NCBI GenBank assembly: GCA_903921785.1
Contig: CAIXRH010000009.1
Span: forward strand, 1 to 60,724
DNA from: an uncultured Pseudomonadota bacterium
Lineage (GTDB): Bacteria; Myxococcota_A; UBA796; SXON01
Direction of reading: 5' to 3'
Length of the DNA: 60,724 nt
The position numbers were made by a program, and so were the translations under genes. Shown one piece after another: positions 42,986 to 51,026 of the stretch (its first letter is position 1; each line of letters opens with the position of its first letter). The notes under the pieces are model-generated. The model did not search any database. It saw only the letters and a list, made by a program, of their open reading frames with translations, and was not told where the DNA came from.

Positions 42986-43995
42986 CGGGCAGTCTCCACG
43001 AGCAACTCCAGGGCGCGGCGGTAGCTGCGCTCGGGCGGGAAGGCCTCGGCGACGGCGCGGCAGCGCTCGCCAAGCTCAGGGGTCACGCGGGCGAAAGCGG
43101 CGGAGAACGCCGCCACGTCGTCGCAGATCATCCAGGGTTCAGGGAGCACCTCGGCGGCGCCGTTGGCGGAGGTGGTCAGCGCCGGCACCCCGCACGCCAT
43201 CGCCTCGAAGCAGGCGTTGGCGAAGGGGTCGTAGCGAGTCGGGAGGATCATGGCGTCCGCCGCTTGCAAGAAACGTTCCGGCTGGCGTTGGGCGCCGAGG
43301 AACCGCACGCGGGCCGGCGCCGGGACCGGCGAGTCACCGCCGATCACCCAGAGCGCCCAGTCGGACGGGAGCGCCGCGATCGCCACGTCCAGGCCCTTGC
43401 GAACGAAGCCGTTGCCCAGGAAAACCGCCACCTTCCCCTGGACCCCGAGGTCGGCACGCACCTCCGCACGCACCTCCGGATCGGGCCGGAACCGCGCGAG
43501 GTCCACCCCGTTGTAGACCACCTCCACGCGTCGCGCGCCGTAGTCGTCGCGCAGGCCGCGCGCACCGAGCTCGCTGTTGGCGATGCAGAGCGTGGCGCTT
43601 CGCACCGCGGCCCGGTCGAGGGCGAGGTCGATCCAGTCGCCCGGGGAGAGCCAGCGGCGGATCGGGTGGGTCCGTCGGAGATAATCGGCGTGAGAGCCGC
43701 CACCTGCCCGATACACGGAGTGCCCGAGGTGGCGGCCCAGGCCCAGCACGGCGTCGAAGCGCTCGGCGGCGAGCGCACGGCGCACCGACCACGCGAGGCT
43801 CAGGGCCTTGGCGGGGCGCCACATCGGCAGGTGCACGAATCGCACGCCCGGTTCGGCGCGGAGATCCTCGCGGACCTCGTTGCAGAGCACGGTGGGTTCG
43901 TGCCCCACGCGCACCAGGAAACGGGCCAGACCCACGAGGTAGCGCTCGGTGCCGCCGTTGGTCGTGAACCGGCGATGGACGAGCGCGATCTTCAC
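42982..43995 (-). CDS. GT4-family glycosyltransferase
   Basis: The 337-residue GT-B enzyme starts from a GTG. MKIALVHRRFTTNGGTERYLVGLARFL is the usual acceptor-domain start, YNGVDLARFRP and FLGNGFVRKGLD lie at the domain junction, and PFANACFEAMACGVPALTT is the nucleotide-sugar-binding motif. It resembles the WaaG/RfaG-type LPS-core transferases. Cytoplasmic, peripheral to the inner membrane. It overlaps both neighbours by 4 bp, so the operon is translationally coupled. Confidence 0.9.
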   Translation of the reverse strand: MKIALVHRRFTTNGGTERYLVGLARFLVRVGHEPTVLCNEVREDLRAEPGVRFVHLPMWRPAKALSLAWSVRRALAAERFDAVLGLGRHLGHSVYRAGGGSHADYLRRTHPIRRWLSPGDWIDLALDRAAVRSATLCIANSELGARGLRDDYGARRVEVVYNGVDLARFRPDPEVRAEVRADLGVQGKVAVFLGNGFVRKGLDVAIAALPSDWALWVIGGDSPVPAPARVRFLGAQRQPERFLQAADAMILPTRYDPFANACFEAMACGVPALTTSANGAAEVLPEPWMICDDVAAFSAAFARVTPELGERCRAVAEAFPPERSYRRALELLVETAR

Positions 43996-44705
43996 GGGTC
44001 CGCCTCGTGGCCGCGGGTCCACTTCAGGAGCACGTACAACGCGCCGAGGGCGGCGAAGACCAGCCCGGCGCGACCGTCCAGGAACCCGAGCTTGAGGATG
44101 TACGCCCGGAAGAAGTGCCAGGGCGGACGTACGAGCACATCGAGCCACGAACCACGCCGCGCGTCCAGGCGCGTGTAGCGGTCGATCGTGTGGAGGTGCT
44201 CGCGGAGCGATCGGTACGGAGTGTGCACCAGCTCCCCGGGCAGGGTCGGCGTCGGGCCGCGCGCGTCGAGGCGATCGTGCGGGTCCTTGCCCACCCAGGT
44301 TGCGGAAGCCTTCTTCACCAGCCTCACCCGCGGGTCGGGCCACGCAAAACCACCGTCGAGCCGGTGCCCCAACCAGATCGTCCTCCGGCGCACCACGTAT
44401 CCTTCCGCTTCGGGTGCAGCGACGGCGGCCCGGATGGCGGCGGCGAGGACGTCGTCCACCACCTCGTCCGCGTCGATGGAGAGCACCCAATCGCCCTCCG
44501 CCTGGGACAACGCCCGGTTCTTCTGCGCGACGAAGCCCGGCCAATCCGTGCGCACCACCCGAGCGCCGGCCGCTTCGGCGCGCGCGACGGTGTCGTCCGC
44601 GCTCCCCGAGTCGAGCACCAGCACCTCATCGGCGAACGCGACCGAGCGGATCGCCGCTTCGATCCGGTCCGCCTCGTCGCGGGCGATGATCACGGCGGAG
44701 AGCAC
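43992..44705 (-). CDS. GT2-family glycosyltransferase, WaaE/KdtX-like
   Basis: The 237-residue GT-A enzyme has SAVIIARDEADRIEAAIRSV, LVLDSGSADDT and the metal-binding DADE in VLSIDADEVVDD. GHRLDGGFAWPDPRVRLVKK matches the WaaE/KdtX LPS-core subgroup. A hydrophobic C-terminal helix (LVFAALGALYVLLKW) may tether it to the membrane. It is the first gene of the operon GT2-GT4-PBP-lipoprotein-ispA, which suggests LPS core and murein synthesis are expressed together. Confidence 0.9.
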   Translation of the reverse strand: MLSAVIIARDEADRIEAAIRSVAFADEVLVLDSGSADDTVARAEAAGARVVRTDWPGFVAQKNRALSQAEGDWVLSIDADEVVDDVLAAAIRAAVAAPEAEGYVVRRRTIWLGHRLDGGFAWPDPRVRLVKKASATWVGKDPHDRLDARGPTPTLPGELVHTPYRSLREHLHTIDRYTRLDARRGSWLDVLVRPPWHFFRAYILKLGFLDGRAGLVFAALGALYVLLKWTRGHEADP

Positions 44706-44792
44706 GGGCGCTCGGTAACCCGGCTCGGGTCGGGGGTGCCGGCTCCCTTCGGTCGCCGTCGGTCTCCCTCCGGGCTCGGGCCAGTGGCCCTC

Positions 44793-44819
44793 GGAGCCGG
44801 CGCTGCGCGCGCCGGCTCC
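44793..44819. promoter_or_regulatory. 10-bp perfect inverted repeat
   Basis: GGAGCCGGCG and CGCCGGCTCC flank a 7-nt loop in the 215-bp divergent gap between the GT2 and DUF2817 genes. A further partial copy of GCCGGCTCCC lies at about 44739. It could be an operator or a leader hairpin. Confidence 0.35.
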
Positions 44820-44920
44820 GGGCGCGGCCGGGATCCCTTGGCCGCAGCGGCCGCCCGAGCCGCGCCCGCCCTCCGGTCCACCTCACCCGGCGCCGCCGGC
44901 ACCTTGCTATCTTCCGTAGC

Positions 44921-45958
44921 ATGAGCGCGATCGCCGAGAGATTCAGCCCCGACTACGCCGAGGCCCGCCGCCGCTTCCGCGCCGCGACCGCGGCCGTGGA
45001 GCACGGCGCGCTCCCGGTGGGAGACGACCTCACCATCGACTGGGCGTGGTTCGGCCCCGAGAACGCCAGTCGGGTCCTGGTGTACTCCAGCGGGATGCAC
45101 GGCGTGGAGGGCTTCGGCGGGGGCGCGGCCCAGCTCGAGGTGCTCGCGGCAGAGGACCGATCCGTGGCGACGCTCTACATCCACGCGATCAACCCCTTCG
45201 GCTGGGCGAACCTGCGGAGGGTCAACGAGCACAACGTCGACCTCAACCGCAACTTCCTCCCCGCCGGCGGCTACGCCGGCGCCGACCCCGCCTACGCCCG
45301 GCTCGACGGGCTCCTCAACCCGACCTCGCCGCCGGGTGGCCTCGATCTCTTCTGGGTGCAGGCCGGCTGGGCGCTGCTCCGCCAGGGCTTCGGGGCGCTG
45401 CGCAATGCGGTCGTCAGCGGGCAATACGAGTTCCCCAAGGGGCTGTTCTACGGCGGCGCCGGTCTCGAAGCCGGACCGGCCGCGCTGCTCCCCCTCCTGG
45501 TGGAGCGCCTCCGGGGCCGCGAGCGGGTCGTCCATGTGGACTGGCACAGCGCGCTCGGCGCCTACGGCGGCCGAACCCTGCTCCTCGAAGGTAAGGTGAG
45601 CGCGGAAGAGATCGCGAGGGTGAAGGGGGCCATGGCCGAGGACGTGCGCAGCTGGGACCCCGCCGATCCCCAGGGCTACCTCATCCGGGGCGGCCTCACC
45701 GGCGCCCTCCTCGAAGCGCTCCCCGGCGTCCGGTATGACGGGCTCACCTGCGAATTCGGCACCCTGCCCAACCTCGGGGTGCTCACCCGCCTCCGCGCCG
45801 AGAACCGCCTCCACCACTGGGGCACGCCTACCCTTGATCACGCTGCGAAGCGCGGCATGCGGGAGGCGTTCGCGCCGCTCGACCCCGCCTGGCAGGAGCA
45901 CGTGCTCGTCCACGCGCGCGAAGTGCATCAAGGATGTAAGCGGCTTCTCGAGAGCTGA
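44921..45958 (+). CDS. DUF2817 (M14-like) peptidase-family protein
   Basis: The 345-residue protein has zinc-ligand-like SSGMHGVEGFGG (HxxE), NPFGWANLRRVNEHNVDLNRNF, VHVDWHSALG (third ligand) and LTCEFGT with a candidate catalytic Glu, the pattern of DUF2817, an M14-carboxypeptidase-like family. No signal peptide, so cytoplasmic. It probably cleaves a C-terminal amino acid or an amide from a small peptide. A -10-like TATCTT lies just upstream. Confidence 0.87.
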   Translation: MSAIAERFSPDYAEARRRFRAATAAVEHGALPVGDDLTIDWAWFGPENASRVLVYSSGMHGVEGFGGGAAQLEVLAAEDRSVATLYIHAINPFGWANLRRVNEHNVDLNRNFLPAGGYAGADPAYARLDGLLNPTSPPGGLDLFWVQAGWALLRQGFGALRNAVVSGQYEFPKGLFYGGAGLEAGPAALLPLLVERLRGRERVVHVDWHSALGAYGGRTLLLEGKVSAEEIARVKGAMAEDVRSWDPADPQGYLIRGGLTGALLEALPGVRYDGLTCEFGTLPNLGVLTRLRAENRLHHWGTPTLDHAAKRGMREAFAPLDPAWQEHVLVHAREVHQGCKRLLES

Positions 45959-45983
45959 GCGCCCTGCGCTGCGCCCTGCCCCC

Positions 45984-46012
45984 TTGCCGACCCGGCCGGC
46001 AGGCCTTAGACA
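45984..46012 (+). promoter_or_regulatory. Promoter of tRNA-Cys
   Basis: TTGCCG (45984-45989) and TAGACA (46007-46012) are 17 bp apart, and transcription would start a few bases before the mature tRNA 5' end at 46024. Confidence 0.5.
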
Positions 46013-46023
46013 TGGGCCCGGCC

Positions 46024-46098
46024 GGTGACGTAGCCAAGTGGTAAGGCCATGGTTTGCAAAACCATCATACGGCGGTTCGACTCCGCCCGTCACCTCCA
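46024..46098 (+). tRNA. tRNA-Cys (anticodon GCA)
   Basis: GGTGACG pairs with CGTCACC to form the acceptor stem; the anticodon loop TTGCAAA carries GCA at 46056-46058 on an ATGGT/ACCAT stem; the T arm is GGCGG-TTCGACT-CCGCC. The discriminator is T (46095), the identity base of tRNA-Cys, and CCA is encoded (46096-46098). It folds as a canonical 72-nt body plus CCA. Confidence 0.97.
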
Positions 46099-46552
46099 GC
46101 TCCTCTGCGCGTTGATCCTCGGTTGTAGCGATCCGCCCTCCCCTCCGCCGGCGTCGACCTCCCCGTCGACCGCCCGGTGGGTGCAGTGGCATGCCGACGC
46201 CGACGCGGTCAACGCCCCCGTCGCCATCTTCGTGGATGTTCCCGGTGGCCCGGTCGATCGGCTCGCCGCCGACGCCGACGTCACCACGTTCCTCAACGAC
46301 CGCTTCCATCCGCTGTTCCATCCGTCTGATCCGGCTCAGCCCGCGGGCACGGTGCAGTTCTACACCGCCGACGGGTGTGCTTTCGGCCCCGCGGGCACCC
46401 CGTCCTCGGCGCAAGCGCTGATCGACGCGGCCAACGCGGTGATCGTGCGCCCAGAGGCTTCGGGACGTCGCGCCGCACGGTTCTCCCGAGCGTGTCCCGG
46501 GCCGCCGATCTCCCCGGAAGTGAGCCCCGGCGCGAATCCCAACCCGGGTTAG
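46049..46552 (+). CDS. Lipoprotein with thioredoxin-like fold, starting inside tRNA-Cys
   Basis: The 167-residue frame starts at an ATG in the tRNA-Cys anticodon stem. Residues 1-26 form a credible lipoprotein signal (basic KTIIRRFDSARH, hydrophobic LQLLCALIL, lipobox LILGC). The only later in-frame start, TTG 46112, leaves just four residues before the Cys. The mature part resembles the thioredoxin-like fold of DUF255 proteins (PVAIFVDVPGG, TTFLNDRFHPLF, VQFYTADGCAF) but lacks CxxC. It might therefore be translated from a read-through of the tRNA transcript, or be a broken gene. Confidence 0.5.
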   Translation: MVCKTIIRRFDSARHLQLLCALILGCSDPPSPPPASTSPSTARWVQWHADADAVNAPVAIFVDVPGGPVDRLAADADVTTFLNDRFHPLFHPSDPAQPAGTVQFYTADGCAFGPAGTPSSAQALIDAANAVIVRPEASGRRAARFSRACPGPPISPEVSPGANPNPG

Positions 46553-46576
46553 CCTTCGCCCCGCCGAGGGGACGTG

Positions 46577-47197
46577 ATGCTGGCCAAGGCGATGCTGAAC
46601 TTCGCGCTCCTGGGCGCGGAATGGGTGCTCTGGCTCCTCGTGGGCCTGTCCTTGGCGTGCATCGCCATCGGCCTGGAGCGCTTCATCTACCTGGAAGTGA
46701 ACCGCACGCCGGCCGGTCCGTTCGAGGCGGCCGTCGGGAAGTACCTCTCCGGGGGTGAGAAGGGCGAACTGGAAGGCGCGCTGGCCGGCCAGAAGGGCGT
46801 CGAGGCGCGCGTGATCCTCGCCGGACTCCGGGCGAGCATCGCCGAGGCGGCCCAGCACGCGATGCAGGGCACGCTGCTGTTCGAGAAGCTCCGCATGGAG
46901 CGCGGGCTCCTCGTGGTCGGCACCGTGGCGGCCACCGCGGCGTTCATCGGCCTGTTCGGCACCGTGGTGGGCATCATCGGCGCCTTCCACAACCTCAGCC
47001 TCGGCTCCGACGAAGCCGCCAAGCACGTCATGGCCAGCATCTCCGAGGCGCTCGTCTCCACGGCGTTCGCGCTCATGGTCGCGATCCCCGCGGTCGTGCT
47101 CTACAACATCCTCCAGCGCCGGGTGAAGGCGCTCGTCAACCGCATCGAGAGCCTCGCCGAGCTGGTCGTGGCGCGCATGCGCGCGGCCGGGGACTGA
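46577..47197 (+). CDS. exbB: ExbB/TolQ-family proton-channel protein
   Basis: The product is 206 residues from the ATG at 46577 (GAGGGGA upstream; a GTG at 46574 is possible). Three membrane helices are visible: about 13-36, then VVGTVAATAAFIGLFGTVVGIIGAF, and STAFALMVAIPAVVLYNIL. The conserved GLFGTVVGI and STAFAL motifs line the proton path. Works with ExbD to power TonB. First gene of a five-gene operon with short spacing or overlaps. Confidence 0.93.
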   Translation: MLAKAMLNFALLGAEWVLWLLVGLSLACIAIGLERFIYLEVNRTPAGPFEAAVGKYLSGGEKGELEGALAGQKGVEARVILAGLRASIAEAAQHAMQGTLLFEKLRMERGLLVVGTVAATAAFIGLFGTVVGIIGAFHNLSLGSDEAAKHVMASISEALVSTAFALMVAIPAVVLYNILQRRVKALVNRIESLAELVVARMRAAGD

Positions 47198-47200
47198 GCC

Positions 47201-47632
47201 GTGGCCGGCAGCAAGCTCGGCGGCGACGACGACGGGATGACCGAGATCAACATCCTCCCGTTGGTCGACATCATCCTCGTCGTGCTGATCATCTTCATGG
47301 TCACCACGTCGTACATCGTGAAGCCGTCGATCAAGCTCACCTTGCCCGATGCCGCCACCGGCGATGCCACCGAGCCGTCGTCGCTCGCGATCACCGTTCT
47401 CGCCGACGGTTCGTTGCTGCTCGACGGTCAGCCGGTCGCCGAGCCCGCGCTTCGCACCGCCGTAAAAGCCGCCCACGACAAGGACAAGAACGTGGTCTGC
47501 CTCATCGCAGGCGACAAGGACGCCCGCCACGGCGACGTGACCCACATCCTCGACCTCGTGAAGCAGGAAGGGGTGGCCAAGTTCGCCATCAACATCGAGC
47601 CCATCGCCGTCCAGGGCGGGACGCCCCCGTGA
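47201..47632 (+). CDS. exbD: ExbD/TolR-family protein
   Basis: The 143-residue protein, starting from a GTG, has the signature MTEINILPLVDIILVVLIIF, in which Asp23 is the proton-carrying residue of the single membrane helix. The periplasmic domain (about 48-140) is the usual ExbD fold with DGQPV, DKDKNVVCLIAGDKDARHGDV. It starts 3 bp after exbB and overlaps tonB by 4 bp. Confidence 0.93.
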   Translation: MAGSKLGGDDDGMTEINILPLVDIILVVLIIFMVTTSYIVKPSIKLTLPDAATGDATEPSSLAITVLADGSLLLDGQPVAEPALRTAVKAAHDKDKNVVCLIAGDKDARHGDVTHILDLVKQEGVAKFAINIEPIAVQGGTPP

Positions 47633-48396
47633 ACCCCCAACCCCACCCGGCGCAGTCGGGCTCGCTCTCGCCCTTCGGAAAGGAATCGCGGGGGCGAGGG
47701 TGGGTCGTGCCCTTGGGCATCGGACTGTCGGTGGGGCTCCACGCGCTCGCGGCAGTGATCGTGGTCACCCAGCCCGAGCAGGCGAGGCAGGCCGCCCAAT
47801 GGGTGGAGATGACGGTCCAACAACCGCCTCCCCCACCCCCGCCACCACCTCCTCCTCCGCCCGAACCGGAGAAGGAGAAGCCCAAACCCAAGCCGAAACC
47901 CGTGAAGTTCAAGGATATCACGCCCCCCACGCCCGCCCCGCCCCCCGAGGCCGCCCCCAGCAAGCCCGTGCGCAGGGTGGTCCAGGGCCTCTCCGCGACG
48001 TCGTTCGCCACCGGTTCGGGCACGGGCCTGTCCGTGCGCGCGGGCAACAGCACGACGGTCGCCGCGAGCGGCAACGGCCTGGCCATCGAGGACGCCAACG
48101 GCCCCCGCTCCTTCGCCTCCGTCACCACGCCCCCCACCTGCTCGAAACGCCCGATGATGGACGTGCCGAAGGAGGCGCAGGAAGCCGAAGTGGAAGGCGA
48201 GATCAAGGTCACCTTCGACGTCGCCGCCGACGGGCAGGTTGCCAACGTCCGGGTGCTCCGAGACCTCGGGCACGGCACGGGCGAGGCCTGCGCCGGCGCG
48301 TGGCGGAAGGTCCGATGTACCCCCGGCAAGCAGGACGGCACCCCCGTCGTGGTCACCGGCGTCCCCCAGACGTGCACCGTGAGGATCGATCCATGA
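47629..48396 (+). CDS. tonB: TonB-family energy transducer
   Basis: The 255-residue protein has a short cytoplasmic tail, one membrane helix at about 25-46 with the conserved His38, then 13 consecutive prolines and a Pro/Lys/Glu spacer spanning the periplasm. The C-terminal domain (about 170-255) matches TonB_C (VEGEIKVTFDVAADGQVANVRVLRDLG). Unusually it has several Cys residues (TCSKRP, EACAGAWRKVRCT, QTCTV). It overlaps both neighbours by 4 bp, so it is dedicated to the receptor downstream. Confidence 0.9.
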   Translation: MNPQPHPAQSGSLSPFGKESRGRGWVVPLGIGLSVGLHALAAVIVVTQPEQARQAAQWVEMTVQQPPPPPPPPPPPPPEPEKEKPKPKPKPVKFKDITPPTPAPPPEAAPSKPVRRVVQGLSATSFATGSGTGLSVRAGNSTTVAASGNGLAIEDANGPRSFASVTTPPTCSKRPMMDVPKEAQEAEVEGEIKVTFDVAADGQVANVRVLRDLGHGTGEACAGAWRKVRCTPGKQDGTPVVVTGVPQTCTVRIDP

Positions 48397-51026
48397 TCCC
48401 GCTCCTCCTCGCCCTCGCGCCCCCCGCCCTCGCCGGGGATTCTCCGCCCCCCCCGCCTGCCGACGCGCCCGCCGAAGAGCTACCGCCGCTGGTGAAGAAC
48501 CCGGAGCTTCTGCAGTTCGTGCAGGCGCCGTACCCGCCCGATGCACAGGCGGAGAAGCTCGAGGGCACGGTGAAGTTGATCCTCGAGATCGACGAAACGG
48601 GCGCCGTCACCAAGGCGGAGGTGTCCGAGGCGGCTGGCCACGGCTTCGACGAAGCCGCGGTCGAGGCGGCGAAACAGTTCAAGTTCAGCCCCGCGGAGGA
48701 CGCCACCGGGCCCGTCCCGGTGGCCATCGAGTTCGCGTACGGCTTCGTGCTCGACGCCGCGACGAAGGAAGGGGCCGTGCCTGAGGCCGCCGCGGGGGAC
48801 CAGCCCCCAGCGGAACAGCCGGTGACGCTCGACGGCGTGGTGATCGAGATGGGCACGCGCCGACCCCTCGCGGACTTCGCGATCCGCATTGAGCCCGTCG
48901 GCCTGGAGACGACGACCGACGCCGAGGGCAAGTGGGCGTTCCGAGGCCTCCCACCCGGGCCGTACACGGTCCGCGCCGTGCGCCCAGGGTACGACACCCT
49001 CGAGAAGTCCGTGGAGATCGCGGCGGGGCAGGCCACCAGCGCGCGGCTGTGGGTGCGCAACCAGTCCTACGCCGACCCCGGGATCATCGGCAGCTACCAC
49101 AAGGAGTCCGCCGACGTCACCCGGCGCACCATCACCATGGAGGAGGTCCGGCGGATCCCCGGTACGTTCGGAGACCCCATCCGTGTCGTCCAGAGCCTTC
49201 CCGGTGCAGCCCGTGCCCCGCTTGGAACCGGGCTCCTCATCATCCGCGGCTCCAATCCGTCCGACAGCCGGGTCTACATCGATGGAATGTACATTCCGTA
49301 CATCTACCACCTCGGCGGCTTCGAGTCGGTGGTCAATCCCGACCTGGTCTCCGCAGTCGACTACCTCCCCGGCGGCTACGGCCCGCAGTACGGGCGGAGC
49401 ACCGGCGGCACGGTGGACGTGACCACCCGGTCGAAGTTCCCCGATCGCAACCAGATCACCTGGTCCACCGACGCGCTCGACAGCGGCGGCGTCTGGCTCG
49501 GCAGCTTCGGCGACAAGCACCAGCACGGCATCGGCGCCGCCGCCCGCATCTCCTACATCGACGCGATCCTCCCCGCGTTCCTCGCCGACGACGGCTTCAG
49601 CGTCGTCCCCCGGTGGTGGGACTTCCAGACCAAGTACCAGTACCAGGGCGACAACCCGAACAAGTTCTCCATCCTCGCCTTCGGCTTCCAGGACACCCTG
49701 CTGCTCCACACCCCCGAGGGCTACGCCCAGGGCACCGACCAGAACACGCAGGGCGACGTCGGCACCGAGTACAACACCTACCGCCTCGGCGTCACCTGGG
49801 ACCGCAACTTCGGCACCCACTGGTCCGCCCACGTCGCGCCCTCCTTCGGCAGCGACTACGCCGCGTTGGACGTTGGCAACAGCTTCCATCTCATCCAGGC
49901 CAAGTACACCCTGGAGCTCCGCGCCGAAGCCAAGTACAAACACGACGACCACTTCAGCGCCGCCGCCGGGCTCGACTTCATCGCCGGCTGGTCCGACTTC
50001 GAGATCCAGCTGCCATTCAACCCCGCCCAACTCGCCGAGATCGACGCGCTCGCCGAACGCGATCCGTACTCCCTCTCCGGCACCGCCACCGGCTTCGGCC
50101 CCGACCCCTACGTCAACGTCACCTGGAAACCCTTCACGGACGTCGACAAGCTCTCGCTCAACGGCGGCCTGCGGATGATGTACGTCATCATCCCCGGAGA
50201 AAACGAGGTCCTCGCCTTCGACCCTCGCTTCTCCGTGCGCTGGCAGGTGGTGAAGGGCACCGTGCTCAAGGGCTCCACCGGCCTCTACCACCAGCCGCCC
50301 CAGCCGTTCCAGCAGTACCGCCCCGACGACGAGCCGGTGGAGCTCGGCGCGGAGCAAGCCTGGGCCAGCTCCGTCGGCATCGAGCAGGACATCGGCCCGG
50401 AGGTGCAGGTCGAGGTCGAGGGCTTCTACAAGGACCTCACCGGCCTCATCGTCGGCAACCGGAACTTCGGCACGATCGACGACAGTTACTTCCTCAACGC
50501 CGGCGTCGGGCGGGCCTACGGCGTGGAGGTCATCGCGCGCAAGGCCCCGGTGGGCAATCTCTTCGGGTGGATCAGCTACACGCTCAGCCGCTCCGAACGC
50601 CAGGATTACCCTGACGAAGACTGGTACCTCTTCGACTACGACCAGACCCACATCCTCAGCGCCGTGGCCGGGTACAAGCTGCCCTACGATCTCACCTTCG
50701 GACTCAAGGTCCAGTACACCACCGGCAACCCCACCACGCCCTACTCCCTCGGGGTGTACGACGTGGACCAGGACTCCTACATGGCGTTCCAGACTGGCGA
50801 CGCAAACAGCGAGCGACTCCCGCCGTATTGGGCCGTGTCTGCCAGAATTGACAAGCTGTTCACCTTCAAGGCGTGGCAGCTCTTGCTCTACGTCGACGTG
50901 ATCAACGCCCTCCACGGCGACAATCCAGAGTTTGAACAGTATAATTACGACTACACCGAGAAGACGTACTTCAAGGGACTCCCGATCATCCCGAGCCCTG
51001 GCTTCGAAGCAAAGGTGGAGTTCTGA
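48393..51026 (+). CDS. TonB-dependent receptor with N-terminal TonB-C-like domain
   Basis: The 877-residue outer-membrane receptor has signal MIPLLLALAPPALA and a Pro-rich stretch, then residues about 35-120 matching the TonB C-terminal domain (PPDAQAEKLEGTVKLILEID, AAVEAAKQFKFSPAED). A carboxypeptidase-regulatory-like domain (150-225; DGVVIEMGTRRPL), a plug (240-350; IIRGSNPSDSRVYIDGMYIP) and a beta-barrel to the end follow. The ligand is unknown. It overlaps tonB and the following lipoprotein gene. Having a TonB-type domain inside the receptor is unusual outside this lineage. Confidence 0.87.
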   Translation: MIPLLLALAPPALAGDSPPPPPADAPAEELPPLVKNPELLQFVQAPYPPDAQAEKLEGTVKLILEIDETGAVTKAEVSEAAGHGFDEAAVEAAKQFKFSPAEDATGPVPVAIEFAYGFVLDAATKEGAVPEAAAGDQPPAEQPVTLDGVVIEMGTRRPLADFAIRIEPVGLETTTDAEGKWAFRGLPPGPYTVRAVRPGYDTLEKSVEIAAGQATSARLWVRNQSYADPGIIGSYHKESADVTRRTITMEEVRRIPGTFGDPIRVVQSLPGAARAPLGTGLLIIRGSNPSDSRVYIDGMYIPYIYHLGGFESVVNPDLVSAVDYLPGGYGPQYGRSTGGTVDVTTRSKFPDRNQITWSTDALDSGGVWLGSFGDKHQHGIGAAARISYIDAILPAFLADDGFSVVPRWWDFQTKYQYQGDNPNKFSILAFGFQDTLLLHTPEGYAQGTDQNTQGDVGTEYNTYRLGVTWDRNFGTHWSAHVAPSFGSDYAALDVGNSFHLIQAKYTLELRAEAKYKHDDHFSAAAGLDFIAGWSDFEIQLPFNPAQLAEIDALAERDPYSLSGTATGFGPDPYVNVTWKPFTDVDKLSLNGGLRMMYVIIPGENEVLAFDPRFSVRWQVVKGTVLKGSTGLYHQPPQPFQQYRPDDEPVELGAEQAWASSVGIEQDIGPEVQVEVEGFYKDLTGLIVGNRNFGTIDDSYFLNAGVGRAYGVEVIARKAPVGNLFGWISYTLSRSERQDYPDEDWYLFDYDQTHILSAVAGYKLPYDLTFGLKVQYTTGNPTTPYSLGVYDVDQDSYMAFQTGDANSERLPPYWAVSARIDKLFTFKAWQLLLYVDVINALHGDNPEFEQYNYDYTEKTYFKGLPIIPSPGFEAKVEF

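Noticed and set aside
39215-43024. A 1269-residue plus-strand frame opposite the penicillin-binding protein
   Set aside because: The PBP on the other strand has all catalytic motifs; this frame is an antisense shadow.
44690-47545. A 951-residue minus-strand frame across DUF2817, tRNA-Cys and exbB
   Set aside because: It covers a tRNA and well-supported plus-strand genes and is rich in Gly/Arg/Glu typical of antisense GC-rich frames.
46577-47632. ExbB/ExbD interpreted as AglRQS gliding motor
   Set aside because: AglRQS has one TolQ-like and two TolR-like proteins; here there is one of each directly coupled to tonB and a receptor, so a TonB motor is the simpler reading.
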